DNA of 64,000 nucleotides from Arthrobacter_H sp030452125 (GTDB lineage Bacteria > Actinomycetota > Actinomycetes > Actinomycetales > Micrococcaceae), in assembly GCA_052379645.1 (NCBI GenBank), contig JBQSYU010000012.1, one strand, 5' to 3'. Both the position numbers and the translations under genes were made by a program. The stretch's first letter is position 1. Each line of letters opens with the position of its first letter. Shown one piece after another: positions 37,069 to 46,771 of the stretch. The notes below the pieces were generated by a model. That model worked only from the letters and a program-made list of their open reading frames with translations, was not told the DNA's origin and ran no database searches.

Positions 37069-38415
37069 ATGACCCAGCCGCACCAGAACCACGACGACGA
37101 CGAAGCCCCGGAGACCCCGGAACCGGCTCCGCACGACGAAGTGGACCCGTCGGAGCCCAGAACCGACACCCCGGAGGAGGACCTCGGCGAGGACCTCAAA
37201 TCCGCGGGGGCCGGCCATGGGGCCGCCGACCTGCCGGACCTCTCCGATTGGCAGCCGGTGGACCAGGACGAGGCAACGGCCGCGGATCCCTCCGATCCGC
37301 GCCCGCTGGCCCAGGGCATGGTCATCCCTGCAGCACCGACCGACCAGCAGGACCCCGGGGCCGGCACCGCCGGTCCGGTGGGGGGAACCCCGGGCCCCGG
37401 CCCGGCCACAGCCACCGCCACCGCCACCGCCTCCGCCGGCGTCGGGGCGGGAACCACCGCCGGAGCCGGCGCGGCCCCGCAGCCCAAGGCCCCCGAAAGT
37501 GCTTCGCAGCTGACGCCCGACCGGCTGCTCGAACCCCGGGACCGCGAACCCGTGGGCGGATGGCGTCGCCTGTTGTTCCGGGCCTCCTTAGGCCGGGTCA
37601 ACGTCGGGGATTCGGACGCCGTGCGGATCCGCCGGCAGATGCAACACCGGATTTCGGCCCCCTTGCCCGGAACTACCCGCTACGTCCCCGTCCTGTCCCG
37701 GAAGGGAGGAGTCGGCAAGACCACGGTGACCACCCTGCTGGGCATGGCCCTGGCGCAGATCCGGGAGGACCGGGTCATCGCCCTGGACGCCAACCCCGAC
37801 CGCGGGACGCTCAGCGACCGCTCGCCGGGCAAATCGGAGTTCACCGCCCGGAACCTGGTCCAACACCGTTTCAGCGTCGACACCTTCGCCAAGCTCTCCT
37901 CCTATGCCGCACGGGAAGGATCACGTCTGCACGTGCTGGCCTCGGACACCGACCCGCGGGTGGCCGAGGCGTTCGACGACGCCGACTACCGTGCCGTCAC
38001 CGAGCTGCTTTCGAAGTACTACTCCATCGTGCTCACCGATTCCGGGACCGGGATGGTCCATACGGTCATGAAGGGCACCCTGGAGAAGGCCGATGCCGTC
38101 GTCCTGGTCTCCGGGGCCAGTGTCGACGAAGCCCGGTTGGCCTCCGAGACACTGTCCTGGCTGGAGGCCCACGGGCGCACCGAGCTGGCGAAGAATGCGA
38201 TCGTGGTCATCAACCAGTCCTCCGGAACCGGTCGCGGGGTGAACGTCGAGGAGATCGAATCGCATTTTCGCTCGCGCGTCGCCACGGTCGTTCGGCTGCC
38301 GCATGATCCGCATCTGGCCGAAGGGTCCCGGGTCTCCCTGGACCGGCTCAAACCGGGCACCCGCGACGCCGTGATGGAGCTCGCGGCGTTGGTCGTGGAC
38401 GAACTGAAGGGCTGA
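37069..38415 (+). CDS. MinD/ParA-like ATPase with disordered acidic N-terminus (EspI-like)
   Basis: The 448-residue protein opens with about 190 residues of acidic, Pro/Ala-rich low-complexity sequence, including alternating Thr-Ala. A MinD-type ATPase follows, with Walker A in SRKGGVGKTTVTTLLGMALA near residue 210, and ALDANPDRGTLSDRS after it. The combination of a disordered N-terminus and a MinD-like domain is like actinobacterial EspI and similar proteins, some linked to type VII secretion. No esx genes are nearby. The stop is 6 bp before the mycothione reductase start. Confidence 0.75.
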   Translation: MTQPHQNHDDDEAPETPEPAPHDEVDPSEPRTDTPEEDLGEDLKSAGAGHGAADLPDLSDWQPVDQDEATAADPSDPRPLAQGMVIPAAPTDQQDPGAGTAGPVGGTPGPGPATATATATASAGVGAGTTAGAGAAPQPKAPESASQLTPDRLLEPRDREPVGGWRRLLFRASLGRVNVGDSDAVRIRRQMQHRISAPLPGTTRYVPVLSRKGGVGKTTVTTLLGMALAQIREDRVIALDANPDRGTLSDRSPGKSEFTARNLVQHRFSVDTFAKLSSYAAREGSRLHVLASDTDPRVAEAFDDADYRAVTELLSKYYSIVLTDSGTGMVHTVMKGTLEKADAVVLVSGASVDEARLASETLSWLEAHGRTELAKNAIVVINQSSGTGRGVNVEEIESHFRSRVATVVRLPHDPHLAEGSRVSLDRLKPGTRDAVMELAALVVDELKG

Positions 38416-38420
38416 ATCAC

Positions 38421-39842
38421 TTGACGCATTATGACCTGGCCATCGTCGGATCCGGATCCGGCAATTCACTGATCACCGGTTTCTGGGACGATAAGAAGGT
38501 CGCCATGATCGACGCCGGGACCTTCGGCGGGACCTGCCTGAACGTGGGGTGCATCCCCACGAAGATGTTCGTCTACCCGGCCACCCTGGCCGCCTCCCCC
38601 CGGGAAGCGGCCCGTCTCGGGGTCGACTTGGAACACCGTGGAACCGACTGGCCGGGGATCCGGGACAGGATCTTCGGGCGGATCGATGCGATTTCGGCCG
38701 ACGGTCTGCGCTACCGGGACCAGGAGCTCGAGAACGTCGACGTCTACACCGAGAGCGTCCGGCTGCGTGACCCGCGGACGCTGGTCACCGAATCCGGGCA
38801 GGTCATCACCGCCGACCAGATTGTTTTGGCCTCCGGCTCCCGGGCCGTGCTGCCCGAGGTCCCCGGTGTGGAGCTGCCCCAGGTCCACACCTCGGATACC
38901 GTGATGCGCCTGGACGCGCTGCCGGAACGGGTGCTGATCGTCGGTGGCGGCTTCATCGCCGCCGAGTTCGCCCACGTCTTCCATGGCCTGGGCTCCCAAG
39001 TCATCCAAGCGAACCGTTCCGCGGCCCTGCTGCGCCATCACGACCAGGAGATCTCCCGCCGGTTCACCGCCTCCGCCGCCCGACGCTGGACCCTGAAACT
39101 GGACCATGCCCTCAGTGCCGTCACCGAGAACGACGACGGAACCGTCACCGGGCACTTCGAGACCGCTGAAGGGCCCGTGGAAGTGGTCGCCGACGTCGTG
39201 CTGATGGCCACCGGCCGGGTGCCGAACTCGGACCGGATCGGGGCCGAAGCCGCCGGATTGGACCTGGAACATGACGGCCGGTTGGCGGTGGACGGGTTCC
39301 AGCGGGTGCTCTCCGGGGGCCAGGCGCTACCCGGGTGCTATGCCCTGGGCGATGCCTCCAACGAACAGCAGCTCAAACATGTCGCCAACCGCGAAGCCCG
39401 GGTGGTGGCGCATAACCTCGAACACCCCGGGCAGCTGCGCTCCACCGACCGGTCCTTCGTCCCGGCAGCGGTCTTCACCGATCCGCAGATCGCCTCGGTG
39501 GGACTGACCGGCGAACAGGCCACGGCCCGGGCGCAGGACCCCGAGGACGTCGTCACCGTCGTGCAGGATTATGGCTCCACGGCCTACGGATGGGCGATGG
39601 AGGACCAGGAAGGCATCCTCAAGCTGGTGGCCTCCCGGTCGACCGGCTTGTTGCTGGGGGCCCATGTGATGGGACACGAGGCCTCGATCCTCATCCAGCC
39701 GCTCATCCAGGCCATGGCCACCGGGCTCGGGGTCGTCGAGATGGCCCGGCGCCCCTACTGGATCCACCCGGCGTTGACCGAGGTCGTGGAGAATGCGTTG
39801 CTGGGCCTTGAGCTGCCCGCCGGGGAGGACGCACCGCTGTAG
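38421..39842 (+). CDS. mtr: Mycothione reductase
   Basis: This 473-residue flavoprotein disulfide reductase regenerates mycothiol from mycothione using NADPH. The redox-active disulfide is in GGTCLNVGCIPTKMFVYPA near residue 35. FAD and NADPH Rossmann motifs are GSGSGNSLI near 10 and IVGGGFIAAEFAHVF near 174. The C-terminal active-site base is in the YWIHPALTEVVENAL segment. The MFVYPA extension after the disulfide marks mycothione reductase rather than lipoamide dehydrogenase. A TTG start is used. Confidence 0.92.
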   Translation: MTHYDLAIVGSGSGNSLITGFWDDKKVAMIDAGTFGGTCLNVGCIPTKMFVYPATLAASPREAARLGVDLEHRGTDWPGIRDRIFGRIDAISADGLRYRDQELENVDVYTESVRLRDPRTLVTESGQVITADQIVLASGSRAVLPEVPGVELPQVHTSDTVMRLDALPERVLIVGGGFIAAEFAHVFHGLGSQVIQANRSAALLRHHDQEISRRFTASAARRWTLKLDHALSAVTENDDGTVTGHFETAEGPVEVVADVVLMATGRVPNSDRIGAEAAGLDLEHDGRLAVDGFQRVLSGGQALPGCYALGDASNEQQLKHVANREARVVAHNLEHPGQLRSTDRSFVPAAVFTDPQIASVGLTGEQATARAQDPEDVVTVVQDYGSTAYGWAMEDQEGILKLVASRSTGLLLGAHVMGHEASILIQPLIQAMATGLGVVEMARRPYWIHPALTEVVENALLGLELPAGEDAPL

Positions 39843-39867
39843 CGGAGCCGCACCGCAGCACACAAAA

Positions 39868-39900
39868 AGGCCGGGCCACGCACTGTGCGTGGCCCGGCCT
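39868..39900. terminator. Bidirectional terminator between mtr and fadD
   Basis: A perfect 15-bp stem (arms AGGCCGGGCCACGCA and TGCGTGGCCCGGCCT) has a 3-base loop between convergent stops. A run of five A residues on the left gives a U-tract for the minus-strand fadD transcript. Confidence 0.9.
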
Positions 39901-39915
39901 GTTGTCTACCGGGGC

Positions 39916-41727
39916 TCAGGACGGCTTCTTGGCCGTGTAGATCTCCTCGACGACCGTTTCGAAGTCCTTGAGCACCTGGGCGCGCTTGACCTTCAACGAC
40001 GGGGTCAGGTGGCCGGAGGCCTCGGAGAAGTCCGTGGGGACGATGCGGAAGGCCTTGATGGCCTCGGCGTGGGAAACCGTCTGGTTGGCCTTGTCGATGA
40101 CGGCCTGGACGCTTTGACGGACCTTGGGGTGCTCGGCGGCCTGCTCCACGGTCAGCGATCCGAGCTGGTGACGGCCCAACCACCCGGGCAGGGCCTCCTC
40201 GTCGAGGGTGACCAGGGCGGAGATGAACGGGCGGTTGTCCCCGACCACCAGGGCCTGGGAGACGAGGGCGTCGGCGCGGATCTGGTCCTCCAGCAAGCCG
40301 GGGATGACGTTCTTCCCGCTGGCGGTCACGAGGATTTCCTTCTTGCGCCCGGTGATCTTCAGGAACCCGTCGGAATCGAGCTCGCCGATGTCGCCGGTGC
40401 GGAACCAGTCGTCGTCGAACGCCTCCGTGCGCAGATCCGGTCGGTTGTGGTATCCGGCCATGAGGCAGACGCCCCGGGTGAGGATCTCGCCGTCGTCGGC
40501 GATCTTCACGGCGTTGCCCGGCAGCGGCCTGCCAACGGTGCCGATCTTCAGCTTGCTCGGGGTGTTCACGGTGATCGGGGCGGTGGTCTCGGTGAGGCCG
40601 TAGCCTTCGAGGATCATCAGCCCGGCACCGTTGAAGAAGTGCCCGAGGCGTTCGCCCAGCGGGCCACCGCCGGACACCGCATACTGGATGCGCCCGCCCA
40701 TGGCCTCGCGGATCTTCGAGAAGACGAGCTTGTCGAACAGGCCGTGGCGCAGCTTCAAGGCCAGCGGCACCGAGCCCTCGCCCTGGGCGCGGGAGAACTG
40801 GACGGCGGTCTTCGCCGCTGCGTGGAAGATCCTGGCCTTGACGTTGCTGGCATCCTCGGCCTTGAGCATCGAGGAGTTGTAGACCTTCTCGAAGACCCGT
40901 GGAACGGCCAGGATGAACGTGGGCTTGAAGCCTTGCAGATCCGGGAGCAGGTTCTTGATGTCGGGGGTGTGGGCGACCTTGGCGCCGCCGGCGACGGCCA
41001 GGACCGAGATGAAGCGGGCGAACACATGGGCCAGGGGCAGGAACATGATGGTCGAGGACCCCTCATGAACACATTCGGGCAGGGCTTCCTGGGCGTTGCG
41101 GGACAGTTCCACGAAGTTCAGGTGGGTCAGCTCGCAGCCTTTGGGGCGTCCGGTGGTGCCCGAGGTGTAGATGATCGTTGCCACGGTCTCGAGTCCCATG
41201 GAGGAGCGACGTGCCTCCAGTTCCTCGTCGCTGACCCCGGTTCCGGCCGAGCGCAGGACGTCGAGTCCATCGCCGTCCATCTGCCAGATGTGTCCGATGT
41301 CCTCGAGCTGCTCCTGGATGGAGGCCTGGCGGATCACGTTCTCGTGGTTCGGTGATTCCACGATGGCCGCTGCGGCCCCGCAGTCACCCAGGATCCAGGC
41401 GACCTGGCTGGGGGAGGAGGTCTCGTAGACCGGCACGGAGATGCATCCGGCGAACCAGATCGCGAAGTCGACCAGGGTCCATTCGTAGCGGGTCCGGGAC
41501 ATGATGCCGATCCGGGAGCCCTTTTCGAGCCCCGCGGCGATCAGGCCCTTGGCCAAGGCGCTGGCATCGTCCCTGAACTCCCGGGCCGAGACATCGATCC
41601 ATCCGCCGTGACCGTCGGGCCGCGAGAACAGCATCGGGTTGGTCCCATTCGCTTTTTCCAGCACGAAATCCGTGGTGTTGGACGTCGCGGGGCTGACCAC
41701 GAGCGGGGGTACGCTGAACTCTCGCAC
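39916..41727 (-). CDS. fadD: Long-chain acyl-CoA synthetase (FadD15-like)
   Basis: This is a 603-residue AMP-forming ligase. The ATP-binding motif YTSGTTGRPKGCELTHLN is near residue 188, the GYGLTETTAPI segment near 370, the RTGDIGE motif near 443, and the linker with catalytic-Lys region KITGRKKEILVTASGKN near 455. The length and motifs fit long-chain fatty acyl-CoA synthetases. The group fadD, glucokinase, esterase, plsC and class II DAHP synthase is a conserved actinobacterial neighbourhood. Confidence 0.88.
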   Translation of the reverse strand: MREFSVPPLVVSPATSNTTDFVLEKANGTNPMLFSRPDGHGGWIDVSAREFRDDASALAKGLIAAGLEKGSRIGIMSRTRYEWTLVDFAIWFAGCISVPVYETSSPSQVAWILGDCGAAAAIVESPNHENVIRQASIQEQLEDIGHIWQMDGDGLDVLRSAGTGVSDEELEARRSSMGLETVATIIYTSGTTGRPKGCELTHLNFVELSRNAQEALPECVHEGSSTIMFLPLAHVFARFISVLAVAGGAKVAHTPDIKNLLPDLQGFKPTFILAVPRVFEKVYNSSMLKAEDASNVKARIFHAAAKTAVQFSRAQGEGSVPLALKLRHGLFDKLVFSKIREAMGGRIQYAVSGGGPLGERLGHFFNGAGLMILEGYGLTETTAPITVNTPSKLKIGTVGRPLPGNAVKIADDGEILTRGVCLMAGYHNRPDLRTEAFDDDWFRTGDIGELDSDGFLKITGRKKEILVTASGKNVIPGLLEDQIRADALVSQALVVGDNRPFISALVTLDEEALPGWLGRHQLGSLTVEQAAEHPKVRQSVQAVIDKANQTVSHAEAIKAFRIVPTDFSEASGHLTPSLKVKRAQVLKDFETVVEEIYTAKKPS

Positions 41728-41760
41728 GATGTGCTCCTCTACTTCAGTAGGCTATTCAGA

Positions 41761-41828
41761 TTGGACATCTGACGATGGGGATCGTCATCCAAGCATAGTG
41801 TGTTGCATCACTAACCTACTCGCTAGTA
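41761..41828. promoter_or_regulatory. Inverted repeats between fadD and glucokinase
   Basis: GACGATGGGGATCGTC (41771-41786) forms a perfect 6-bp-arm inverted repeat, flanked by TTGGA (41761-41765) and TCCAA (41788-41792). A separate imperfect palindrome with TACT/AGTA arms lies at 41817-41828. These may be operators for the two divergent genes; no regulator is assigned. Confidence 0.35.
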
Positions 41829-41867
41829 ACTTATGGTGCCAACATCGGGCCAGGGAAGGGCATCGCC

Positions 41868-42848
41868 ATGGGTACGGCACCGACAGCGGACCAGGCCATC
41901 GGGCTGGACATCGGCGGCACGAAGATCGCCGGTGGCGTGGTCGACGGGGCGGGGAACCTCCTGCACCGCGACCGGCGTTCGACCCCCGGATCGAGCCCCC
42001 AGGACGTCGAACTGGCAGTGCTGGACCTGGTGGCCGGCCTCCGCCGCTTCGCCCCCCGGGCCCCGATCGGCGTCGGGGCAGCCGGCTGGATGAATCCCGA
42101 GACGGGCACCGTGCTCTTCAGCCCGCATCTGGCCTGGCGCAACGAACCCCTGCGCGACCGGCTGGCCACCGTGCTCGGCGGGACGGTCTGCGTGGTCAAC
42201 GACGCCGACGCGGCCGGCTGGGCGGAATATCGTTTCGGGGCCGGGCAGGGTGAACCGAACCTGGTGTGCCTGACCCTGGGCACCGGGATCGGCGGTGCGC
42301 TGGTCGCCGGGGGACGGCTGCGCCGGGGCCGGTTCGGGTTGGCCGGGGAATTCGGCCACCAGGTCATCCAACCCGGAGGCCACCGCTGCGAATGCGGGAA
42401 CCGCGGTTGCTGGGAACAATATGCCTCCGGCAACGCCCTGGGGCGTGAAGGCCGTGAAATAGCCCGGGCCAACTCGCCGGTGGCCCACACGCTGCTGGAC
42501 GCCGTGGAAGGGGACGTGGAGGCCATCAACGGGTCGTTGGTGACCGAGCTGGCAGCGGCCGGGGATCCTGCCTGCCAGGAGCTGATCATCGATGCCGGCC
42601 AGTGGCTGGGGCTGGGCCTGGCCAATCTGGCCGCCGCCTTGGATCCGGGGACCTTCGTCATCGGTGGGGGGCTGGGATCTGCCTCCACCCGGTTGCTCGA
42701 GGAAGCCGAGACATCGTACCGGAAGAACCTCACCGGACGGGGCTACCGGCCGTTCGCCGGCATCCGGCAGGCGGGGCTGGGGGCCGACGCCGGGCTGATC
42801 GGAGCCGCCGACCTCGCCCGGCAGGAAGCCGCCCCGAGCCGAGGGTGA
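41868..42848 (+). CDS. glkA: ROK-family glucokinase
   Basis: The 326-residue protein has the ATP motif GLDIGGTKIAGGVVD near residue 13, the VVNDADAAGWAE catalytic-Asp segment near 107, and the ROK zinc signature HRCECGNRGCWEQYASG near 170. ROK glucokinases phosphorylate glucose with ATP, and in Streptomyces GlkA, in the same fadD-to-aroH neighbourhood, is also needed for glucose repression. Substrate assignment is by family and context. Confidence 0.85.
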   Translation: MGTAPTADQAIGLDIGGTKIAGGVVDGAGNLLHRDRRSTPGSSPQDVELAVLDLVAGLRRFAPRAPIGVGAAGWMNPETGTVLFSPHLAWRNEPLRDRLATVLGGTVCVVNDADAAGWAEYRFGAGQGEPNLVCLTLGTGIGGALVAGGRLRRGRFGLAGEFGHQVIQPGGHRCECGNRGCWEQYASGNALGREGREIARANSPVAHTLLDAVEGDVEAINGSLVTELAAAGDPACQELIIDAGQWLGLGLANLAAALDPGTFVIGGGLGSASTRLLEEAETSYRKNLTGRGYRPFAGIRQAGLGADAGLIGAADLARQEAAPSRG

Positions 42849-42881
42849 CGACCGCGGGGCCGTGCCGTCCCCGGGCAGAGG

Positions 42882-43337
42882 TCAGACCCTGGCGCCGTTA
42901 TCGCCGTCCTGCCGGTGGCGCGGGAGCCTGAAGGCCAGATAACCGGCGGCGGCCACGAAAGCCACGCACAGGGTCAGCCAGACGCCCATCGGCGCCGAAC
43001 GCCACAGGATGGCCAGAAGCAACAGGGCGATCGGTGCTCCGGCGGCACAGGTCCAGGCCAGCACGGTCAGCGGATTGCCCGAGCCCAGGGCCGGAGGATC
43101 CTCCGGGGTCCAATCCTCCTCGGGCTCCTCGAGCAGTTCGTAGTCCCGCGGCCCACCGGCCGGGCGGAGCAGGGGAACCGGCTCGTCGAGGGGATCCGGG
43201 GTCGGGCCCGGTGGATCGGCGGCCTCGGCTTCCGGATCGACATCCATCCCGACGTCGTCGAGCCGGCTGACCAGATCCTGCCAGGCGGCCTCGTCGGCGG
43301 CCCGGTCCCGGGGGGAGCGGGCGTTGTCATCAGCCAT
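42882..43337 (-). CDS. Hypothetical protein with two C-terminal membrane helices
   Basis: Start at ATG 43337 (MADDNARS) has GGGAGG at suitable spacing. The 151-residue protein has an acidic, Pro-rich soluble part and two helices near the C-terminus (about 92-115 and 119-138), ending with a short basic tail. It overlaps the end of the esterase gene by 8 bp, so it is cotranscribed with it. No function can be assigned. Confidence 0.7.
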   Translation of the reverse strand: MADDNARSPRDRAADEAAWQDLVSRLDDVGMDVDPEAEAADPPGPTPDPLDEPVPLLRPAGGPRDYELLEEPEEDWTPEDPPALGSGNPLTVLAWTCAAGAPIALLLLAILWRSAPMGVWLTLCVAFVAAAGYLAFRLPRHRQDGDNGARV

Positions 43338-44118
43338 GGGCATGACCTCCCAACGCGTCGAAGAAGGCGAGCGAGCCCTCGAAGATCGCTGCGGCGTCGT
43401 AATCAAGGGTCGCCACGTGCAGGCTGCGTTCCAGATACCTCAATTGCAGCCGCGGCACCCCGGAAGGGTGCATGCCGACCAGCTCGCGCCGCAGCAGATC
43501 CAACCCCGGTTCGGAGACCACATGGTCCACCACCGAGCGGAAGACGAACACCGGGGCCTGGATCGCTTCCAGATTCTTCCGGGTGGTGCGGATGAGCCGA
43601 CGCAGCTCGTGCACCGCGGCCACCGGGGTCCGTGGGTAGGCCCCCTCGTCCTGGCCGGGGCGGGCGATGTCGTTGGCGATGGCCGGCACCGAGGGGACGA
43701 ACCGTTTCAGGATCCCGGCCAGGGCCGCGGTGCGGTCCACCATGCTCAGGGCGGGGTTGACCAGGGCGAGCCCCGCGGGTCGGCGTTCAATGCCCAGATG
43801 CAGGGCCAGCGTCCCGCCCATGGACAGTCCGACGACGAAGACCTTGCGGTGGGCGGCGGCCAGGAGATCGAATTCGGCCTCGACGGCCGCCGTCCACGCG
43901 GAACGGGGGGTCCGGGCCAGTTCCTGCCAGCTGGTCCCATGCCCGGGCAGCACCGGCAAGGAGACCGTGTAGCCGCCCGCCAGAAGGGCGTCGGCCCAGG
44001 GGCGCATGCTGCGCGGGGTGGAGGTGAAACCGTGGATGACCAGGACCGCATCACCGTTGCCGCCGCGGACCCGGAAGCCTTCAGCCGCGTCGGAGGGGGC
44101 CGTTGCCGAGAATTCCAT
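43330..44118 (-). CDS. Alpha/beta hydrolase (carboxylesterase / monoacylglycerol lipase type)
   Basis: This 262-residue protein has the oxyanion segment VIHGFTSTPRSMRPWAD near residue 27, the nucleophile elbow VVGLSMGGTLALHLG with Ser near 98, an acid in FRSVVDHVVSE near 203, and His in SLHVATLDYD near 234. The PGHGTSWQEL segment is typical of the family that includes Est30 and bacterial monoacylglycerol lipases. The neighbouring plsC and fadD suggest a lipid role. Confidence 0.85.
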   Translation of the reverse strand: MEFSATAPSDAAEGFRVRGGNGDAVLVIHGFTSTPRSMRPWADALLAGGYTVSLPVLPGHGTSWQELARTPRSAWTAAVEAEFDLLAAAHRKVFVVGLSMGGTLALHLGIERRPAGLALVNPALSMVDRTAALAGILKRFVPSVPAIANDIARPGQDEGAYPRTPVAAVHELRRLIRTTRKNLEAIQAPVFVFRSVVDHVVSEPGLDLLRRELVGMHPSGVPRLQLRYLERSLHVATLDYDAAAIFEGSLAFFDALGGHAHG

Positions 44119-44242
44119 AGCGCTCCCAAGCAGGCCGGGGATCGTGCCCCGGGGTGGATATGTGCCTAGAGTAGAGCGTAACCGACATGGGGTCCGTGCG
44201 AGGCGGGCGCCCGACGACCTGCCCGGCGGAAGGCTCCCACAC

Positions 44243-45181
44243 GTGTTTTATTGGATCATGAAGCGGCTGCTCATTGCACCGCTGACCAACCTGCTGTTCC
44301 GGCCGTGGGTCAAGGGCATGGACAACATCCCTGCCGAAGGTGGCGCGATCCTGGCCAGCAACCATCTCTCGGTCTCCGACTCGATCTTCCTGCCCGTGGC
44401 GGTGGACCGTCCGGTCGTCTTCCTGGCCAAAATGGAATATTTCACCGGCAAGGGCATCAAGGGCAAGCTCACTGCCTTGTTCTTCCGCCTCTCCAACCAG
44501 CTGCCGATGGATCGTTCCGGGGGTGCCGCCTCGGCGAACTCGCTGGGGGCGGGGGAGCAGGCCCTGCTGGACGGGAACCTGTTGGGCATCTACCCGGAGG
44601 GCACCCGCAGCCCCGACGGGCGCCTCTACCGGGGCAAGGTCGGGGTTGCCAAGCTGGCCCTGGCCACCGGCGTCCCGGTCATCCCGGTCGCCATGATCGG
44701 CACCGACAAGGTCCAGCCGATCGGCAAGACGGTACCGAACATCCGACGGGTCGGGCTGATCGTGGGCGAACCACTGGATTTCTCCCGCTACGAGGGGATG
44801 GAGGACGACCGCTTCGTCCAGCGCTCGGTCACCGACGAGATCATGTACGCCCTGATGCGCCTCTCCGGCCAGGAATACGTCGACTCCTACGCCGCCTCCG
44901 TGAAGGCCAGGATCACTGCCGATCGGCTTGCCGAGCGCAAGGCGGCCCGTGAGGCCCTGGCGGAGAACGCCCGCGCCCAGGTCCGGGCCACGGTGGACGC
45001 CGCCAAGAAGGAGGTCGAACACATCCGTACCCCCAAGGACGGGGCGGACGGCGATACCACGGAGGAGCCCCCGGCAGCGGAGCAGACCACGGGGACCGGC
45101 CAGGCGGACGACGACGATGCTCCCAGCGACACCGGACTACCCGGGGATCCCGGGAAGAACGGCAACTCCAACCCGGCGTGA
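44243..45181 (+). CDS. plsC: 1-acyl-sn-glycerol-3-phosphate acyltransferase (PlsC family)
   Basis: I place the start at GTG 44243 (VFYWIMKRLL), with a GCGGAAGG site upstream. Upstream frame overlaps the divergent esterase. The 312-residue protein has the acyltransferase motifs SNHLSVSDSIFLP (NHxxxxD box) near residue 37 and GIYPEGTRSPDGRL near 116. An N-terminal hydrophobic stretch anchors it to the membrane. The C-terminal 60 residues are acidic and probably disordered. It makes phosphatidic acid from lysophosphatidic acid, by family. Confidence 0.85.
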   Translation: MFYWIMKRLLIAPLTNLLFRPWVKGMDNIPAEGGAILASNHLSVSDSIFLPVAVDRPVVFLAKMEYFTGKGIKGKLTALFFRLSNQLPMDRSGGAASANSLGAGEQALLDGNLLGIYPEGTRSPDGRLYRGKVGVAKLALATGVPVIPVAMIGTDKVQPIGKTVPNIRRVGLIVGEPLDFSRYEGMEDDRFVQRSVTDEIMYALMRLSGQEYVDSYAASVKARITADRLAERKAAREALAENARAQVRATVDAAKKEVEHIRTPKDGADGDTTEEPPAAEQTTGTGQADDDDAPSDTGLPGDPGKNGNSNPA

Positions 45182-45284
45182 GCGGTGGTCGGGCGGCAGT
45201 ACCGTCCTGCCCCGGATGACCGGCCGAAACGAAACTTTACGCCGCGAATAGGGTGCCGGCCCACGACCCGGATACGCTGGGTTG

Positions 45285-46682
45285 GTGACTGATTCGACCC
45301 AGACTTCCGCCCCGTTCCACCAGCCCATCCCCGGGCCCGCTGCCGATCCCGGCCTCGACGCCTGGCGCGAGCTCCCGATTTCACAGCAGCCCACGTGGTC
45401 CGGCCCGGAATATACGAAGGCAGTCGACGAGCTGGCCTCCCTGCCGCCGTTGGTCTTCGCCGGAGAAGTGGACATCCTGCGCGAGCGGCTGGCCGCCGCG
45501 GCCCAGGGCCATGCCTTCCTGCTGCAAGGGGGCGATTGCGCCGAGACCTTTGCCGGGGCAACCGCCGACCGCATTAGCGCCCGGGTGAAGACGATCCTGC
45601 AGATGTCCGTCGTCCTGACCTATGGCGCCTCGATGCCCGTGGTGAAGATGGGGCGCATGGCCGGGCAGTTCGCCAAGCCGCGCTCCTCGGATTCGGAGAC
45701 CCGCGAGGGGGTCACCTTGCCGGCGTTCCGCGGTGACATCGTCAACGGGTTCGAGTTCACCCCCGAGTCCCGCCGTCATGACCCGGCCCGGATGGTCAAG
45801 GCCTACAACACCTCGGCCGCCACGTTGAACCTCATCCGCGCCTTCACCCAGGGCGGATTTGCCGACCTGCGCAGCGTGCATCATTGGAACAAGGGCTTCC
45901 GGGCCAACCCGGCCCACAGCCAGTACGAGTCGCTGGCTGCCGAAATCGACCGCGCGGTGCGGTTCATGGACGCCTGCGGTGCAGACTTCGAAGCACTGAA
46001 GACCACCGAGTTCTTTGCCAGCCACGAGGCCCTCCTGTTGGATTACGAACGGGCCTTGACCCGCACGGACTCGCGCACGGGCCAGCCCTACGACACCTCC
46101 GGGCACTTCCTCTGGATTGGGGAGCGGACGCGGCAGCTCGACAGCGCCCACGTCGATTTCCTTTCCCGGGTGCGCAACCCGTTGGGGGTCAAGTTGGGCC
46201 CGAACACGACGCCCGAGGATGCCCTGGCCCTGGTGGAGAAACTGGACCCGAACCGCGAGCCGGGCCGGCTGACGTTCATCACCCGCATGGGGGCGAAGAA
46301 TATCCGCGAGAAGCTTCCGGACCTCGTGGAGAAGGTCACCGCCTCCGGGGCCCAGGTCCTCTGGGTCACCGACCCGATGCACGGCAACACGGTGACCAGC
46401 GAGAACGGCTACAAGACCCGGAAGTTCGATGACGTCATGGACGAGGTGCGGGGCTTCTTCGATGTCCACAACTCGTTGGGCACCTACGCCGGCGGACTGC
46501 ATGTGGAGATGACCGGTGACGACGTGGCCGAATGCCTCGGCGGTGCCGACCCGATCCGCGCCGACCAGTTCGACGATCTCTACGAATCCGTCTGCGATCC
46601 GCGGTTGAACCACCGGCAGTCCCTGGAGATGGCGTTCCTGGTGGCCGGCGCATTGGCCGAGCGCAAGCCGCGCACCGACTGA
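45285..46682 (+). CDS. aroG: Class II 3-deoxy-7-phosphoheptulonate synthase
   Basis: The plant-type DAHP synthase of 465 residues condenses erythrose 4-phosphate and PEP in the first step of the shikimate pathway. Class II signatures include LLQGGDCAETFAGATADRI near residue 80, KMGRMAGQFAKPRSSD near 120 and WVTDPMHGNT near 364. GTG 45285 is preferred because a -10-like TACGCT at 45273-45278 would put the transcript start on it, a leaderless arrangement; a TTG at 45282 is the alternative. A PknL-like kinase follows convergently, as in corynebacteria. Confidence 0.94.
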   Translation: MTDSTQTSAPFHQPIPGPAADPGLDAWRELPISQQPTWSGPEYTKAVDELASLPPLVFAGEVDILRERLAAAAQGHAFLLQGGDCAETFAGATADRISARVKTILQMSVVLTYGASMPVVKMGRMAGQFAKPRSSDSETREGVTLPAFRGDIVNGFEFTPESRRHDPARMVKAYNTSAATLNLIRAFTQGGFADLRSVHHWNKGFRANPAHSQYESLAAEIDRAVRFMDACGADFEALKTTEFFASHEALLLDYERALTRTDSRTGQPYDTSGHFLWIGERTRQLDSAHVDFLSRVRNPLGVKLGPNTTPEDALALVEKLDPNREPGRLTFITRMGAKNIREKLPDLVEKVTASGAQVLWVTDPMHGNTVTSENGYKTRKFDDVMDEVRGFFDVHNSLGTYAGGLHVEMTGDDVAECLGGADPIRADQFDDLYESVCDPRLNHRQSLEMAFLVAGALAERKPRTD

Positions 46683-46699
46683 TCGACCTGAAGCGCCAC

Positions 46700-46746
46700 A
46701 CGACGAAGGCCACGCCCGGGGAAGACCCCGGACGTGGCCTTGTCGT
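46700..46746. terminator. Bidirectional terminator between aroG and the PASTA kinase
   Basis: Arms ACGACGAAGGCCACG (46700-46714) and CGTGGCCTTGTCGT (46733-46746) pair almost perfectly. The region between them forms a further CCGGGG/CCCCGG stem. It separates convergent genes. Confidence 0.85.
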
Positions 46747-46771
46747 TGGAGGATCGAGCGGGCGGGGTGGC

